A DNA stretch of 64,000 nucleotides, taken from contig OZ059894.1 in assembly GCA_964057225.1 (NCBI GenBank), positions 12,844,131 to 12,908,130 on the forward strand, read 5' to 3'. Made by a program: the position numbers and the translations under genes. Below are positions 37,413 through 50,810 of this stretch, one piece after another. The stretch comes from Auanema rhodensis. Lineage: Eukaryota; Nematoda; Chromadorea; Rhabditida; Rhabditidae. Under the pieces are notes generated by a model. That model ran no database searches, was not told the origin of the DNA, and was given only the letters and a program-made list of their open reading frames with translations. The stretch's first letter is position 1. The number at the start of each line of letters is the position of its first letter.

Positions 37413-40368
37413 TTATAAAATATTTTCATGTTTTATTTCTTGAGTATCAAAATATTTAAACTTTTTTTTTTCACTGTTTAAAATCTTACAGAACGAATGA
37501 ATTGTTTCAAAACTATTGTAAAAATTTGAGATTGTTTCAAAATTTGTGATTAAATGAAGAAAATGGAGTAAAATGAATTGGAAAATTATAAAATATTTCC
37601 ATGTTTTATTTTCTTAGTATCAGAAAATTCAAATTAAGATCGTTTTTAATGTTTCAAATCTTAATGAACGAATGAATTGTTTCAAAACTATTGTAAAAAT
37701 ATGAGATTGTTTCAAAATACGTGATTAAATGAAGAAAATGGAGTAAAATGAATTGGAAAATTATAAAATATTTCCATGTTTTATTTTCTTAGTATCAGAA
37801 AATTCAAATTAAGATCGTTTTTAATGTTTCAAATCTTAATGAACGAATGAATTGTTTCAAAACTATTGTAAAAATATGAGATTAATTCAAAATACGTGAT
37901 TAAATGAAGAAAATGGAGTAAAATGAATTGGAAAATTATAAAATATTTTCATGTTTTATTTCTTGAGTTTCAAAATATTCAAACTTTTTTTTTTCACTGT
38001 TTAAAATCTTAATGAACGAATGAATTGTTTCAAAACTATTGTAAAAATATGAGATTGTTTCAAAATACGTGATTAAATGAAGAAAATGGAGTAAAATGAA
38101 TTGGAAAATTATAAAAAATTTTCATGTTTTATTTCTTGAGTTTCAAAATATTCAAACTTTTTTTTTTCACTGTTTAAAATCTTAATTAACGAATGAATTG
38201 TTTCAAAACTATTGTAAAAATATGAGATTGTTTCAAAATACGTGATTAAATGAAGAAAATGGAGTAAAATGAATTGGAAAATTATAAAATATTTCCATGT
38301 TTTATTTTTTTAGTATCAGAAAATTCAAATTAAGATCGTTTTTAATGTTTCAAATCTCAATGAACGAATGAATTGTTTCAAAACTATTGTAAAAATATGA
38401 GATTGTTTCAAAATACGTGATTAAATGAAGAAAATGGAGTAAAATGAATTGGAAAATTATAAAATATTTTCATGTTTTATTTCTTGAGTTTCAAAATATT
38501 CAAACTTTTTTTTTTCACTGTTTAAAATCTTAATGAACGAATGAATTGTTTCAAAACTATTGTAAAAATATGAGATTGTTTCAAAATACGTGATTAAATG
38601 AAGAAAATGGAGTAAAATGAATTGGAAAATTATAAAATATTTCCATGTTTTATTTTCTTAGTATCAGAAAATTCAAATTAAGATCGTTTTCAATGTTTCA
38701 AATCTTAATGAACGAATTAATCGTTTCAAAACTATTGTAAAAATATGAGATTGTTTCAAAATACGTGATTAAATGAAGAAAATAGAGTAAAATGAATTGG
38801 AATATTATAAAATATTTTCATGTTTTATTTCTTGAGTATCAAAATATTCAAACTTTTTTTTTTCACTGTTTAAAATCTTAATGAACGAATGAATTGTTTC
38901 AAAACTATTGTAAAAATATGAGATTGTTTCAAAATACGTGATTAAATGAAGAAAATGGAGTAAAATGAATTGGAAAATTATAAAATATTTTCATGTTTTA
39001 TTTCTTGAGTTTCAAAATATTCAAACTTTTTTTTTCACTGTTTAAAATCTTACAGAACGAATGAATTGTTTCAAAACTATTGTAAAAATTTGAGATTGTT
39101 TCAAAATACGTGATTAAATGAAGAAAATGGAGTAAAATGAATTGGAAAATTATAAAATATTTCCATGTTTTATTTTCTTAGTATCAGAAAATTCGAATTA
39201 AGATCGTTTTCAATGTTTCAAATCTTAATGAACGAATTAATTGTTTCAAAACTATTGTAAAAATATGAGATTGTTTCAAAATACGTGATTAAATGAAGAA
39301 AATGGAGTAAAATGAATTGGAAAATTATAAAATATTTCCATGTTTTATTTTTTTAGTATCAGAAAATTCAAATTAAGATCGTTTTTAATGTTTCAAATCT
39401 CAATGAACGAATGAATTGTTTCAAAACTATTGTAAAAATATGAGATTGTTTCAAAATACGTGATTAAATGAAGAAAATGGAGTAAAATGAATTGGAAAAT
39501 TATAAAATATTTTCATGTTTTATTTCTTGAGTTTCAAAATATTCAAACTTTTTTTTTTCACTGTTTAAAATCTTAATGAACGAATGAATTGTTTCAAAAC
39601 TATTGTAAAAATATGAGATTGTTTCAAAATACGTGATTAAATGAAGAAAATGGAGTAAAATGAATTGGAAAATTATAAAATATTTCCATGTTTTATTTTC
39701 TTAGTATCAGAAAATTCAAATTAAGATCGTTTTCAATGTTTCAAATCTTAATGAACGAATTAATCGTTTCAAAACTATTGTAAAAATATGAGATTGTTTC
39801 AAAATACGTGATTAAATGAAGAAAATAGAGTAAAATGAATTGGAATATTATAAAATATTTTCATGTTTTATTTCTTGAGTATCAAAATATTCAAACTTTT
39901 TTTTTTCACTGTTTAAAATCTTAATGAACGAATGAATTGTTTCAAAACTATTGTAAAAATATGAGATTGTTTCAAAATACGTGATTAAATGAAGGAAATG
40001 GAGTAAAATGAATTGGAAAATTATAAAATATTTTCATGTTTTATTTCTTGAGTTTCAAAATATTCAAACTTTTTTTTTTCACTGTTTAAAATCTTAATGA
40101 ACGAATGAATTGTTTCAAAACTATTGTAAAAATTTGAGATTGTTTCAAAATACGTGATTAAATGAAGAAAATGGAGTAAAATGAATTGGAAAATTATAAA
40201 ATATTTCCATGTTTTATTTTTTTAGTATCAGAAAATTCAAATTAAGATCGTTTTTAATGTTTCAAATCTCAATGAACGAATGAATTGTTTCAAAACTATT
40301 GTAAAAATATGAGATTGTTTCAAAATACGTGATTAAATGAAGAAAATGGAGTAAAATGAATTGGAAAA

Positions 40369-41064
40369 TTATAAAATATTTTCATGTTTTATTTCTTGAG
40401 TTTCAAAATATTCAAACTTTTTTTTTTCACTGTTTAAAATCTTAATGAACGAATGAATTGTTTCAAAACTATTGTAAAAATTTGAGATTGTTTCAAAATA
40501 CGTGATTTAATGAAGAAAATAGAGTAAAATGAATTGGAAAATTATAAAATATTTTCATGTTTTATTTTTTTAGTATCAGAAAATTCAAATTAAGATCGTT
40601 TTTAATGTTTCAAATCTTAATGAACGAATGAATTGTTTCAAAACTATTGTAAAAATATGAGATTGTTTCAAAATACGTGATTAAATGAAGAAAATGGAGT
40701 AAAATGAATTGGAAAATTATAAAATATTTTCATGTTTTATTTCTTGAGTTTCAAAATATTCAAACTTTTTTTTTTCACTGTTTAAAATCTTAATGAACGA
40801 ATGAATTGTTTCAAAACTATTGTAAAAATTTGAGATTGTTTCAAAATACGTGATTTAATGAAGAAAATAGAGTAAAATGAATTGGAAAATTATAAAATAT
40901 TTTCATGTTTTATTTTTTTAGTATCAGAAAATTCAAATTAAGATCGTTTTTAATGTTTCAAATCTTAATGAACGAATGAATTGTTTCAAAACTATTGTAA
41001 AAATATGAGATTGTTTCAAAATACGTGATTAAATGAAGAAAATGGAGTAAAATGAATTGGAAAA
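40369..41064. repeat. Tandem dimer duplication M16-M17 (2 x 348 bp)
   Basis: 40369-40716 and 40717-41064 both read M16 then M17. Confidence 0.9.
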
Positions 41065-41237
41065 TTATAAAATATTTTCATGTTTTATTTCTTGAGTTTC
41101 AAAATATTCAAACTTTTTTTTTTCACTGTTTAAAATCTTAATGAACGAATGAATTGTTTCAAAACTATTGTAAAAATATGAGATTGTTTCAAAATACGTG
41201 ATTAAATGAAGGAAATGGAGTAAAATGAATTGGAAAA
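41065..41237 (+). repeat. M11/M13 chimera
   Basis: Baseline head GAGTTTC with the GAAGGAAATGG tail of M13. A second monomer of the same form lies at 61894-62066. Confidence 0.8.
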
Positions 41238-41933
41238 TTATAAAATATTTTCATGTTTTATTTCTTGAGTTTCAAAATATTCAAACTTTTTTTTTTCACT
41301 GTTTAAAATCTTAATGAACGAATGAATTGTTTCAAAACTATTGTAAAAATATGAGATTGTTTCAAAATACGTGATTAAATGAAGAAAATGGAGTAAAATG
41401 AATTGGAAAATTATAAAATATTTTCATGTTTTATTTCTTGAGTTTCAAAATATTCAAACTTTTTTTTTTCACTGTTTAAAATCTTAATGAACGAATGAAT
41501 TGTTTCAAAACTATTGTAAAAATTTGAGATTGTTTCAAAATACGTGATTTAATGAAGAAAATAGAGTAAAATGAATTGGAAAATTATAAAATATTTTCAT
41601 GTTTTATTTTTTTAGTATCAGAAAATTCAAATTAAGATCGTTTTTAATGTTTCAAATCTTAATGAACGAATGAATTGTTTCAAAACTATTGTAAAAATAT
41701 GAGATTGTTTCAAAATACGTGATTAAATGAAGAAAATGGAGTAAAATGAATTGGAAAATTATAAAATATTTTCATTTTTTATTTCTTGAGTATCAAAATA
41801 TTCAAAATTATATCTTTTTTACTGTTAAAAACATTATTAACTGGATGATTTGTTTGGAAATTATTGTAAAAATATGAGATTGTTTCAAAATACGTGATTA
41901 AATGAAGAAAATGGAGCAAAATGAATTGGAAAA

Positions 41934-44900
41934 TTATAAAATATTTTCATGTTTTATTTCTTGAGTATCAAAATATTTAAACTTTTTTTTTTCACTGTTT
42001 AAAATCTTACAGAACGAATGAATTGTTTCAAAACTATTGTAAAAATTTGAGATTGTTTCAAAATTTGTGATTAAATGAAGAAAATGGAGTAAAATGAATT
42101 GGAAAATTATAAAATATTTCCATGTTTTATTTTCTTAGTATCAGAAAATTCAAATTAAGATCGTTTTTAATGTTTCAAATCTTAATGAACGAATGAATTG
42201 TTTCAAAACTATTGTAAAAATATGAGATTGTTTCAAAATTTGTGATTAAATGAAGAAAATGGAGTAAAATGAATTGGAAAATTATAAAATATTTCCATGT
42301 TTTATTTTCTTAGTATCAGAAAATTCAAATTAAGATCGTTTTTAATGTTTCAAATCTTAATGAACGAATGAATTGTTTCAAAACTATTGTAAAAATATGA
42401 GATTGTTTCAAAATACGTGATTAAATGAAGAAAATGGAGTAAAATGAATTGGAAAATTATAAAATATTTCCATGTTTTATTTTCTTAGTATCAGAAAATT
42501 CAAATTAAGATCGTTTTTAATGTTTCAAATCTTAATGAACGAATGAATTGTTTCAAAACTATTGTAAAAATATGAGATTAATTCAAAATACGTGATTAAA
42601 TGAAGAAAATGGAGTAAAATGAATTGGAAAATTATAAAATATTTTCATGTTTTATTTCTTGAGTTTCAAAATATTCAAACTTTTTTTTTTCACTGTTTAA
42701 AATCTTAATGAACGAATGAATTGTTTCAAAACTATTGTAAAAATATGAGATTGTTTCAAAATACGTGATTAAATGAAGAAAATGGAGTAAAATGAATTGG
42801 AAAATTATAAAATATTTTCATGTTTTATTTCTTGAGTTTCAAAATATTCAAACTTTTTTTTTTCACTGTTTAAAATCTTAATTAACGAATGAATTGTTTC
42901 AAAACTATTGTAAAAATATGAGATTGTTTCAAAATACGTGATTAAATGAAGAAAATGGAGTAAAATGAATTGGAAAATTATAAAATATTTCCATGTTTTA
43001 TTTTTTTAGTATCAGAAAATTCAAATTAAGATCGTTTTTAGTGTTTCAAATCTCAATGAACGAATGAATTGTTTCAAAACTATTGTAAAAATATGAGATT
43101 GTTTCAAAATACGTGATTAAATGAAGAAAATGGAGCAAAATGAATTGGAAAATTATAAAATATTTTCATGTTTTATTTCTTGAGTATCAAAATATTTAAA
43201 CTTTTTTTTTTCACTGTTTAAAATCTTAATGAACGAATGAATTGTTTCAAAACTATTGTAAAAATATGAGATTGTTTCAAAATACGTGATTAAATGAAGA
43301 AAATGGAGTAAAATGAATTGGAAAATTATAAAATATTTTCATGTTTTATTTCTTGAGTTTCAAAATATTCAAACTTTTTTTTTTCACTGTTTAAAATCTT
43401 ACAGAACGAATGAATTGTTTCAAAACTATTGTAAAAATTTGAGATTGTTTCAAAATACGTGATTAAATGAAGAAAATGGGATAAAATGAATTGGAAAATT
43501 ATAAAATATTTCCATGTTTTATTTTCTTAGTATCAGAAAATTCGAATTAAGATCGTTTTCAATGTTTCAAATCTTAATGAACGAATTAATTGTTTCAAAA
43601 CTATTGTAAAAATATGAGATTGTTTCAAAATACGTGATTAAATGAAGAAAATGGAGTAAAATGAATTGGAAAATTATAAAATATTTCCATGTTTTATTTT
43701 TTTAGTATCAGAAAATTCAAATTAAGATCGTTTTTAATGTTTCAAATCTCAATGAACGAATGAATTGTTTCAAAACTATTGTAAAAATATGAGATTGTTT
43801 CAAAATACGTGATTAAATGAAGAAAATGGAGCAAAATGAATTGGAAAATTATAAAATATTTTCATGTTTTATTTCTTGAGTATCAAAATATTTAAACTTT
43901 TTTTTTTCACTGTTTAAAATCTTAATGAACGAATGAATTGTTTCAAAACTATTGTAAAAATATGAGATTGTTTCAAAATACGTGATTAAATGAAGAAAAT
44001 GGAGTAAAATGAATTGGAAAATTATAAAATATTTTCATGTTTTATTTCTTGAGTTTCAAAATATTCAAACTTTTTTTTTTCACTGTTTAAAATCTTACAG
44101 AACGAATGAATTGTTTCAAAACTATTGTAAAAATTTGAGATTGTTTCAAAATACGTGATTAAATGAAGAAAATGGAGTAAAATGAATTGGAAAATTATAA
44201 AATATTTCCATGTTTTATTTTCTTAGTATCAGAAAATTCGAATTAAGATCGTTTTCAATGTTTCAAATCTTAATGAACGAATTAATTGTTTCAAAACTAT
44301 TGTAAAAATATGAGATTGTTTCAAAATACGTGATTAAATGAAGAAAATGGAGTAAAATGAATTGGAAAATTATAAAATATTTCCATGTTTTATTTTTTTA
44401 GTATCAGAAAATTCAAATTAAGATCGTTTTTAATGTTTCAAATCTCAATGAACGAATGAATTGTTTCAAAACTATTGTAAAAATATGAGATTGTTTCAAA
44501 ATACGTGATTAAATGAAGAAAATGGAGTAAAATGAATTGGAAAATTATAAAATATTTTCATGTTTTATTTCTTGAGTTTCAAAATATTCAAACTTTTTTT
44601 TTTCACTGTTTAAAATCTTAATGAACGAATGAATTGTTTCAAAACTATTGTAAAAATATGAGATTGTTTCAAAATACGTGATTAAATGAAGAAAATGGAG
44701 TAAAATGAATTGGAAAATTATAAAATATTTCCATGTTTTATTTTCTTAGTATCAGAAAATTCAAATTAAGATCGTTTTCAATGTTTCAAATCTTAATGAA
44801 CGAATTAATCGTTTCAAAACTATTGTAAAAATATGAGATTGTTTCAAAATACGTGATTAAATGAAGAAAATAGAGTAAAATGAATTGGAATATTATAAAA

Positions 44901-45936
44901 TATTTTCATGTTTTATTTCTTGAGTATCAAAATATTCAAACTTTTTTTTTTCACTGTTTAAAATCTTAATGAACGAATGAATTGTTTCAAAACTATTGTA
45001 AAAATTTGAGATTGTTTCAAAATACGTGATTAAATGAAGAAAATGGAGTAAAATGAATTGGGAAATTATAAAATATTTCCATGTTTTATTTTTTTAGTAT
45101 CAGAAAATTCAAATTAAGATCGTTTTTAATGTTTCAAATCTCAATGAACGAATGAATTGTTTCAAAACTATTGTAAAAATATGAGATTGTTTCAAAATAC
45201 GTGATTAAATGAAGAAAATGGAGTAAAATGAATTGGAAAATTATAAAATATTTTCATGTTTTATTTCTTGAGTTTAAAAATATTCAAACTTTTTTTTTTC
45301 ACTGTTTAAAATCTTAATGAACGAATGAATTGTTTCAAAACTATTGTAAAAATTTGAGATTGTTTCAAAATACGTGATTTAATGAAGAAAATAGAGTAAA
45401 ATGAATTGGAAAATTATAAAATATTTCCATGTTTTATTTTTTTAGTATCAGAAAATTCAAATTAAGATCGTTTTTAATGTTTCAAATCTCAATGAACGAA
45501 TGAATTGTTTCAAAACTATTGTAAAAATATGAGATTGTTTCAAAATACGTGATTAAATGAAGAAAATGGAGTAAAATGAATTGGAAAATTATAAAATATT
45601 TTCATGTTTTATTTCTTGAGTTTCAAAATATTCAAACTTTTTTTTTTCACTGTTTATAATCTTAATGAACGAATGAATTGTTTCAAAACTATTGTAAAAA
45701 TTTGAGATTGTTTCAAAATACGTGATTTAATGAAGAAAATGGAGTAAAATGAATTGGAAAATTATAAAATATTTTCATTTTTTATTTCTTGAGTATCAAA
45801 ATATTCAAAATTATATCTTTTTTACTGTTAAAAACATTATTAACTGGATGATTTGTTTGGAAATTATTGTAAAAATATGAGATTGTTTCAAAATACGTGA
45901 TTAAATGAAGAAAATGGAGCAAAATGAATTGGAAAA
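41934..45936. repeat. HOR block 15, 23 monomers, 4003 bp
   Basis: M1, an M2 with M1-like AATTTGTG tail (42107-42281), M2, M3-M9, M6-M12, a fused M13/M14, M15, M16 (GAGTTTAAAAAT), M15, M16 (GTTTATAATC, GAAAATGG), M18. M17 is missing before M18. Confidence 0.88.
42978..44369. repeat. Tandem 4-mer duplication M6-M7-M8-M9 (2 x 696 bp)
   Basis: 42978-43673 and 43674-44369. Both first monomers carry the GAGCAAAAT tail, showing that M6 rather than M10 was copied. Confidence 0.9.
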
Positions 45937-47155
45937 TTATAAAATATTTTCATGTTTTATTTCTTGAGTATCAAAATATTTAAACTTTTTTTTTTCACTG
46001 TTTAAAATCTTAATGAACGAATGAATTGTTTCAAAACTATTGTAAAAATATGAGATTGTTTCAAAATACGTGATTAAATGAAGAAAATGGAGTAAAATGA
46101 ATTGGAAAATTATAAAATATTTCCATGTTTTATTTTCTTAGTATCAGAAAATTCAAATTAAGATCGTTTTCAATGTTTCAAATCTTAATGAACGAATTAA
46201 TCGTTTCAAAACTATTGTAAAAATATGAGATTGTTTCAAAATACGTGATTAAATGAAGAAAATAGAGTAAAATGAATTGGAATATTATAAAATATTTTCA
46301 TGTTTTATTTCTTGAGTATCAAAATATTCAAACTTTTTTTTTTCACTGTTTAAAATCTTAATGAACGAATGAATTGTTTCAAAACTATTGTAAAAATTTG
46401 AGATTGTTTCAAAATACGTGATTAAATGAAGAAAATGGAGTAAAATGAATTGGAAAATTATAAAATATTTCCATGTTTTATTTTTTTAGTATCAGAAAAT
46501 TCAAATTAAGATCGTTTTTAATGTTTCAAATCTCAATGAACGAATGAATTGTTTCAAAACTATTGTAAAAATATGAGATTGTTTCAAAATACGTGATTAA
46601 ATGAAGAAAATGGAGTAAAATGAATTGGAAAATTATAAAATATTTTCATGTTTTATTTCTTGAGTTTCAAAATATTCAAACTTTTTTTTTTCACTGTTTA
46701 AAATCTTAATGAACGAATGAATTGTTTCAAAACTATTGTAAAAATTTGAGATTGTTTCAAAATACGTGATTTAATGAAGAAAATAGAGTAAAATGAATTG
46801 GAAAATTATAAAATATTTTCATGTTTTATTTTTTTAGTATCAGAAAATTCAAATTAAGATCGTTTTTAATGTTTCAAATCTTAATGAACGAATGAATTGT
46901 TTCAAAACTATTGTAAAAATATGAGATTGTTTCAAAATACGTGATTAAATGAAGAAAATGGAGTAAAATGAATTGGAAAATTATAAAATATTTTCATTTT
47001 TTATTTCTTGAGTATCAAAATATTCAAAATTATATCTATTTTACTGTTAAAAACATTATTAACTGGATGATTTGTTTGGAAATTATTGTAAAAATATGAG
47101 ATTGTTTCAAAATACGTGATTAAATGAAGAAAATGGAGCAAAATGAATTGGAAAA
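45937..47155. repeat. HOR block 16, 7 monomers, 1219 bp
   Basis: M7 M12 M13/M14 M15 M16 M17 M18. The M18 (46981) has CTATTTTAC. The same 7-mer recurs at 49592 and 58066. Confidence 0.92.
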
Positions 47156-49591
47156 TTATAAAATATTTTCATGTTTTATTTCTTGAGTATCAAAATATTT
47201 AAACTTTTTTTTTTCACTGTTTAAAATCTTACAGAACGAATGAATTGTTTCAAAACTATTGTAAAAATTTGAGATTGTTTCAAAATTTGTGATTAAATGA
47301 AGAAAATGGAGTAAAATGAATTGGAAAATTATAAAATATTTCCATGTTTTATTTTCTTAGTATCAGAAAATTCAAATTAAGATCGTTTTTAATGTTTCAA
47401 ATCTTAATGAACGAATGAATTGTTTCAAAACTATTGTAAAAATATGAGATTGTTTCAAAATACGTGATTAAATGAAGAAAATGGAGTAAAATGAATTGGA
47501 AAATTATAAAATATTTCCATGTTTTATTTTCTTAGTATCAGAAAATTCAAATTAAGATCGTTTTTAATGTTTCAAATCTTAATGAACGAATGAATTGTTT
47601 CAAAACTATTGTAAAAATATGAGATTAATTCAAAATACGTGATTAAATGAAGAAAATGGAGTAAAATGAATTGGAAAATTATAAAATATTTTCATGTTTT
47701 ATTTCTTGAGTTTCAAAATATTCAAACTTTTTTTTTTCACTGTTTAAAATCTTAATGAACGAATGAATTGTTTCAAAACTATTGTAAAAATATGAGATTG
47801 TTTCAAAATACGTGATTAAATGAAGAAAATGGAGTAAAATGAATTGGAAAATTATAAAATATTTTCATGTTTTATTTCTTGAGTTTCAAAATATTCAAAC
47901 TTTTTTTTTTCACTGTTTAAAATCTTAATTAACGAATGAATTGTTTCAAAACTATTGTAAAAATATGAGATTGTTTCAAAATACGTGATTAAATGAAGAA
48001 AATGGAGTAAAATGAATTGGAAAATTATAAAATATTTCCATGTTTTATTTTTTTAGTATCAGAAAATTCAAATTAAGATCGTTTTTAATGTTTCAAATCT
48101 CAATGAACGAATGAATTGTTTCAAAACTATTGTAAAAATATGAGATTGTTTCAAAATACGTGATTAAATGAAGAAAATGGAGTAAAATGAATTGGAAAAT
48201 TATAAAATATTTTCATGTTTTATTTCTTGAGTTTCAAAATATTCAAACTTTTTTTTTTCACTGTTTAAAATCTTAATGAACGAATGAATTGTTTCAAAAC
48301 TATTGTAAAAATATGAGATTGTTTCAAAATACGTGATTAAATGAAGAAAATGGAGTAAAATGAATTGGAAAATTATAAAATATTTCCATGTTTTATTTTC
48401 TTAGTATCAGAAAATTCAAATTAAGATCGTTTTCAATGTTTCAAATCTTAATGAACGAATTAATCGTTTCAAAACTATTGTAAAAATATGAGATTGTTTC
48501 AAAATACGTGATTAAATGAAGAAAATAGAGTAAAATGAATTGGAATATTATAAAATATTTTCATGTTTTATTTCTTGAGTATCAAAATATTCAAACTTTT
48601 TTTTTTCACTGTTTAAAATCTTAATGAACGAATGAATTGTTTCAAAACTATTGTAAAAATTTGAGATTGTTTCAAAATACGTGATTAAATGAAGAAAATG
48701 GAGTAAAATGAATTGGGAAATTATAAAATATTTCCATGTTTTATTTTTTTAGTATCAGAAAATTCAAATTAAGATCGTTTTTAATGTTTCAAATCTCAAT
48801 GAACGAATGAATTGTTTCAAAACTATTGTAAAAATATGAGATTGTTTCAAAATACGTGATTAAATGAAGAAAATGGAGTAAAATGAATTGGAAAATTATA
48901 AAATATTTTCATGTTTTATTTCTTGAGTTTAAAAATATTCAAACTTTTTTTTTTCACTGTTTAAAATCTTAATGAACGAATGAATTGTTTCAAAACTATT
49001 GTAAAAATTTGAGATTGTTTCAAAATACGTGATTTAATGAAGAAAATAGAGTAAAATGAATTGGAAAATTATAAAGTATTTCCATGTTTTATTTTTTTAG
49101 TATCAGAAAATTCAAATTAAGATCGTTTTTAATGTTTCAAATCTCAATGAACGAATGAATTGTTTCAAAACTATTGTAAAAATATGAGATTGTTTCAAAA
49201 TACGTGATTAAATGAAGAAAATGGAGTAAAATGAATTGGAAAATTATAAAATATTTTCATGTTTTATTTCTTGAGTTTCAAAATATTCAAACTTTTTTTT
49301 TTCACTGTTTATAATCTTAATGAACGAATGAATTGTTTCAAAACTATTGTAAAAATTTGAGATTGTTTCAAAATACGTGATTTAATGAAGAAAATGGAGT
49401 AAAATGAATTGGAAAATTATAAAATATTTTCATTTTTTATTTCTTGAGTATCAAAATATTCAAAATTATATCTTTTTTACTGTTAAAAACATTATTAACT
49501 GGATGATTTGTTTGGAAATTATTGTAAAAATATGAGATTGTTTCAAAATACGTGATTAAATGAAGAAAATGGAGCAAAATGAATTGGAAAA
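47156..49591. repeat. HOR block 17, 14 monomers, 2436 bp
   Basis: M1-M5, M10-M12, M13/M14, M15, M16 (GAGTTTAAAAAT), M15, M16 (GTTTATAATC), M18. Confidence 0.9.
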
Positions 49592-50810
49592 TTATAAAAT
49601 ATTTTCATGTTTTATTTCTTGAGTATCAAAATATTTAAACTTTTTTTTTTCACTGTTTAAAATCTTAATGAACGAATGAATTGTTTCAAAACTATTGTAA
49701 AAATATGAGATTGTTTCAAAATACGTGATTAAATGAAGAAAATGGAGTAAAATGAATTGGAAAATTATAAAATATTTCCATGTTTTATTTTCTTAGTATC
49801 AGAAAATTCAAATTAAGATCGTTTTCAATGTTTCAAATCTTAATGAACGAATTAATCGTTTCAAAACTATTGTAAAAATATGAGATTGTTTCAAAATACG
49901 TGATTAAATGAAGAAAATAGAGTAAAATGAATTGGAATATTATAAAATATTTTCATGTTTTATTTCTTGAGTATCAAAATATTCAAACTTTTTTTTTTCA
50001 CTGTTTAAAATCTTAATGAACGAATGAATTGTTTCAAAACTATTGTAAAAATTTGAGATTGTTTCAAAATACGTGATTAAATGAAGAAAATGGAGTAAAA
50101 TGAATTGGAAAATTATAAAATATTTCCATGTTTTATTTTTTTAGTATCAGAAAATTCAAATTAAGATCGTTTTTAATGTTTCAAATCTCAATGAACGAAT
50201 GAATTGTTTCAAAACTATTGTAAAAATATGAGATTGTTTCAAAATACGTGATTAAATGAAGAAAATGGAGTAAAATGAATTGGAAAATTATAAAATATTT
50301 TCATGTTTTATTTCTTGAGTTTCAAAATATTCAAACTTTTTTTTTTCACTGTTTAAAATCTTAATGAACGAATGAATTGTTTCAAAACTATTGTAAAAAT
50401 TTGAGATTGTTTCAAAATACGTGATTTAATGAAGAAAATAGAGTAAAATGAATTGGAAAATTATAAAATATTTTCATGTTTTATTTTTTTAGTATCAGAA
50501 AATTCAAATTAAGATCGTTTTTAATGTTTCAAATCTTAATGAACGAATGAATTGTTTCAAAACTATTGTAAAAATATGAGATTGTTTCAAAATACGTGAT
50601 TAAATGAAGAAAATGGAGTAAAATGAATTGGAAAATTATAAAATATTTTCATTTTTTATTTCTTGAGTATCAAAATATTCAAAATTATATCTATTTTACT
50701 GTTAAAAACATTATTAACTGGATGATTTGTTTGGAAATTATTGTAAAAATATGAGATTGTTTCAAAATACGTGATTAAATGAAGAAAATGGAGCAAAATG
50801 AATTGGAAAA
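49592..50810. repeat. HOR block 18, 7 monomers, 1219 bp
   Basis: M7 M12 M13/M14 M15 M16 M17 M18 (CTATTTTAC form), the second-copy partner of 45937-47155. Confidence 0.92.

Larger units (their letters stand above)
37413..41933. repeat. HOR block 14, 26 monomers, 4521 bp
   Basis: M1-M5, M10-M12, an M13 variant with GAAAATGG, M8-M17, M16-M17 again, an M11/M13 chimera (41065-41237), M11, M16-M18. M8 (38978-39149) has nine T. M5 has a private T-to-A at 38117. Confidence 0.88.
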
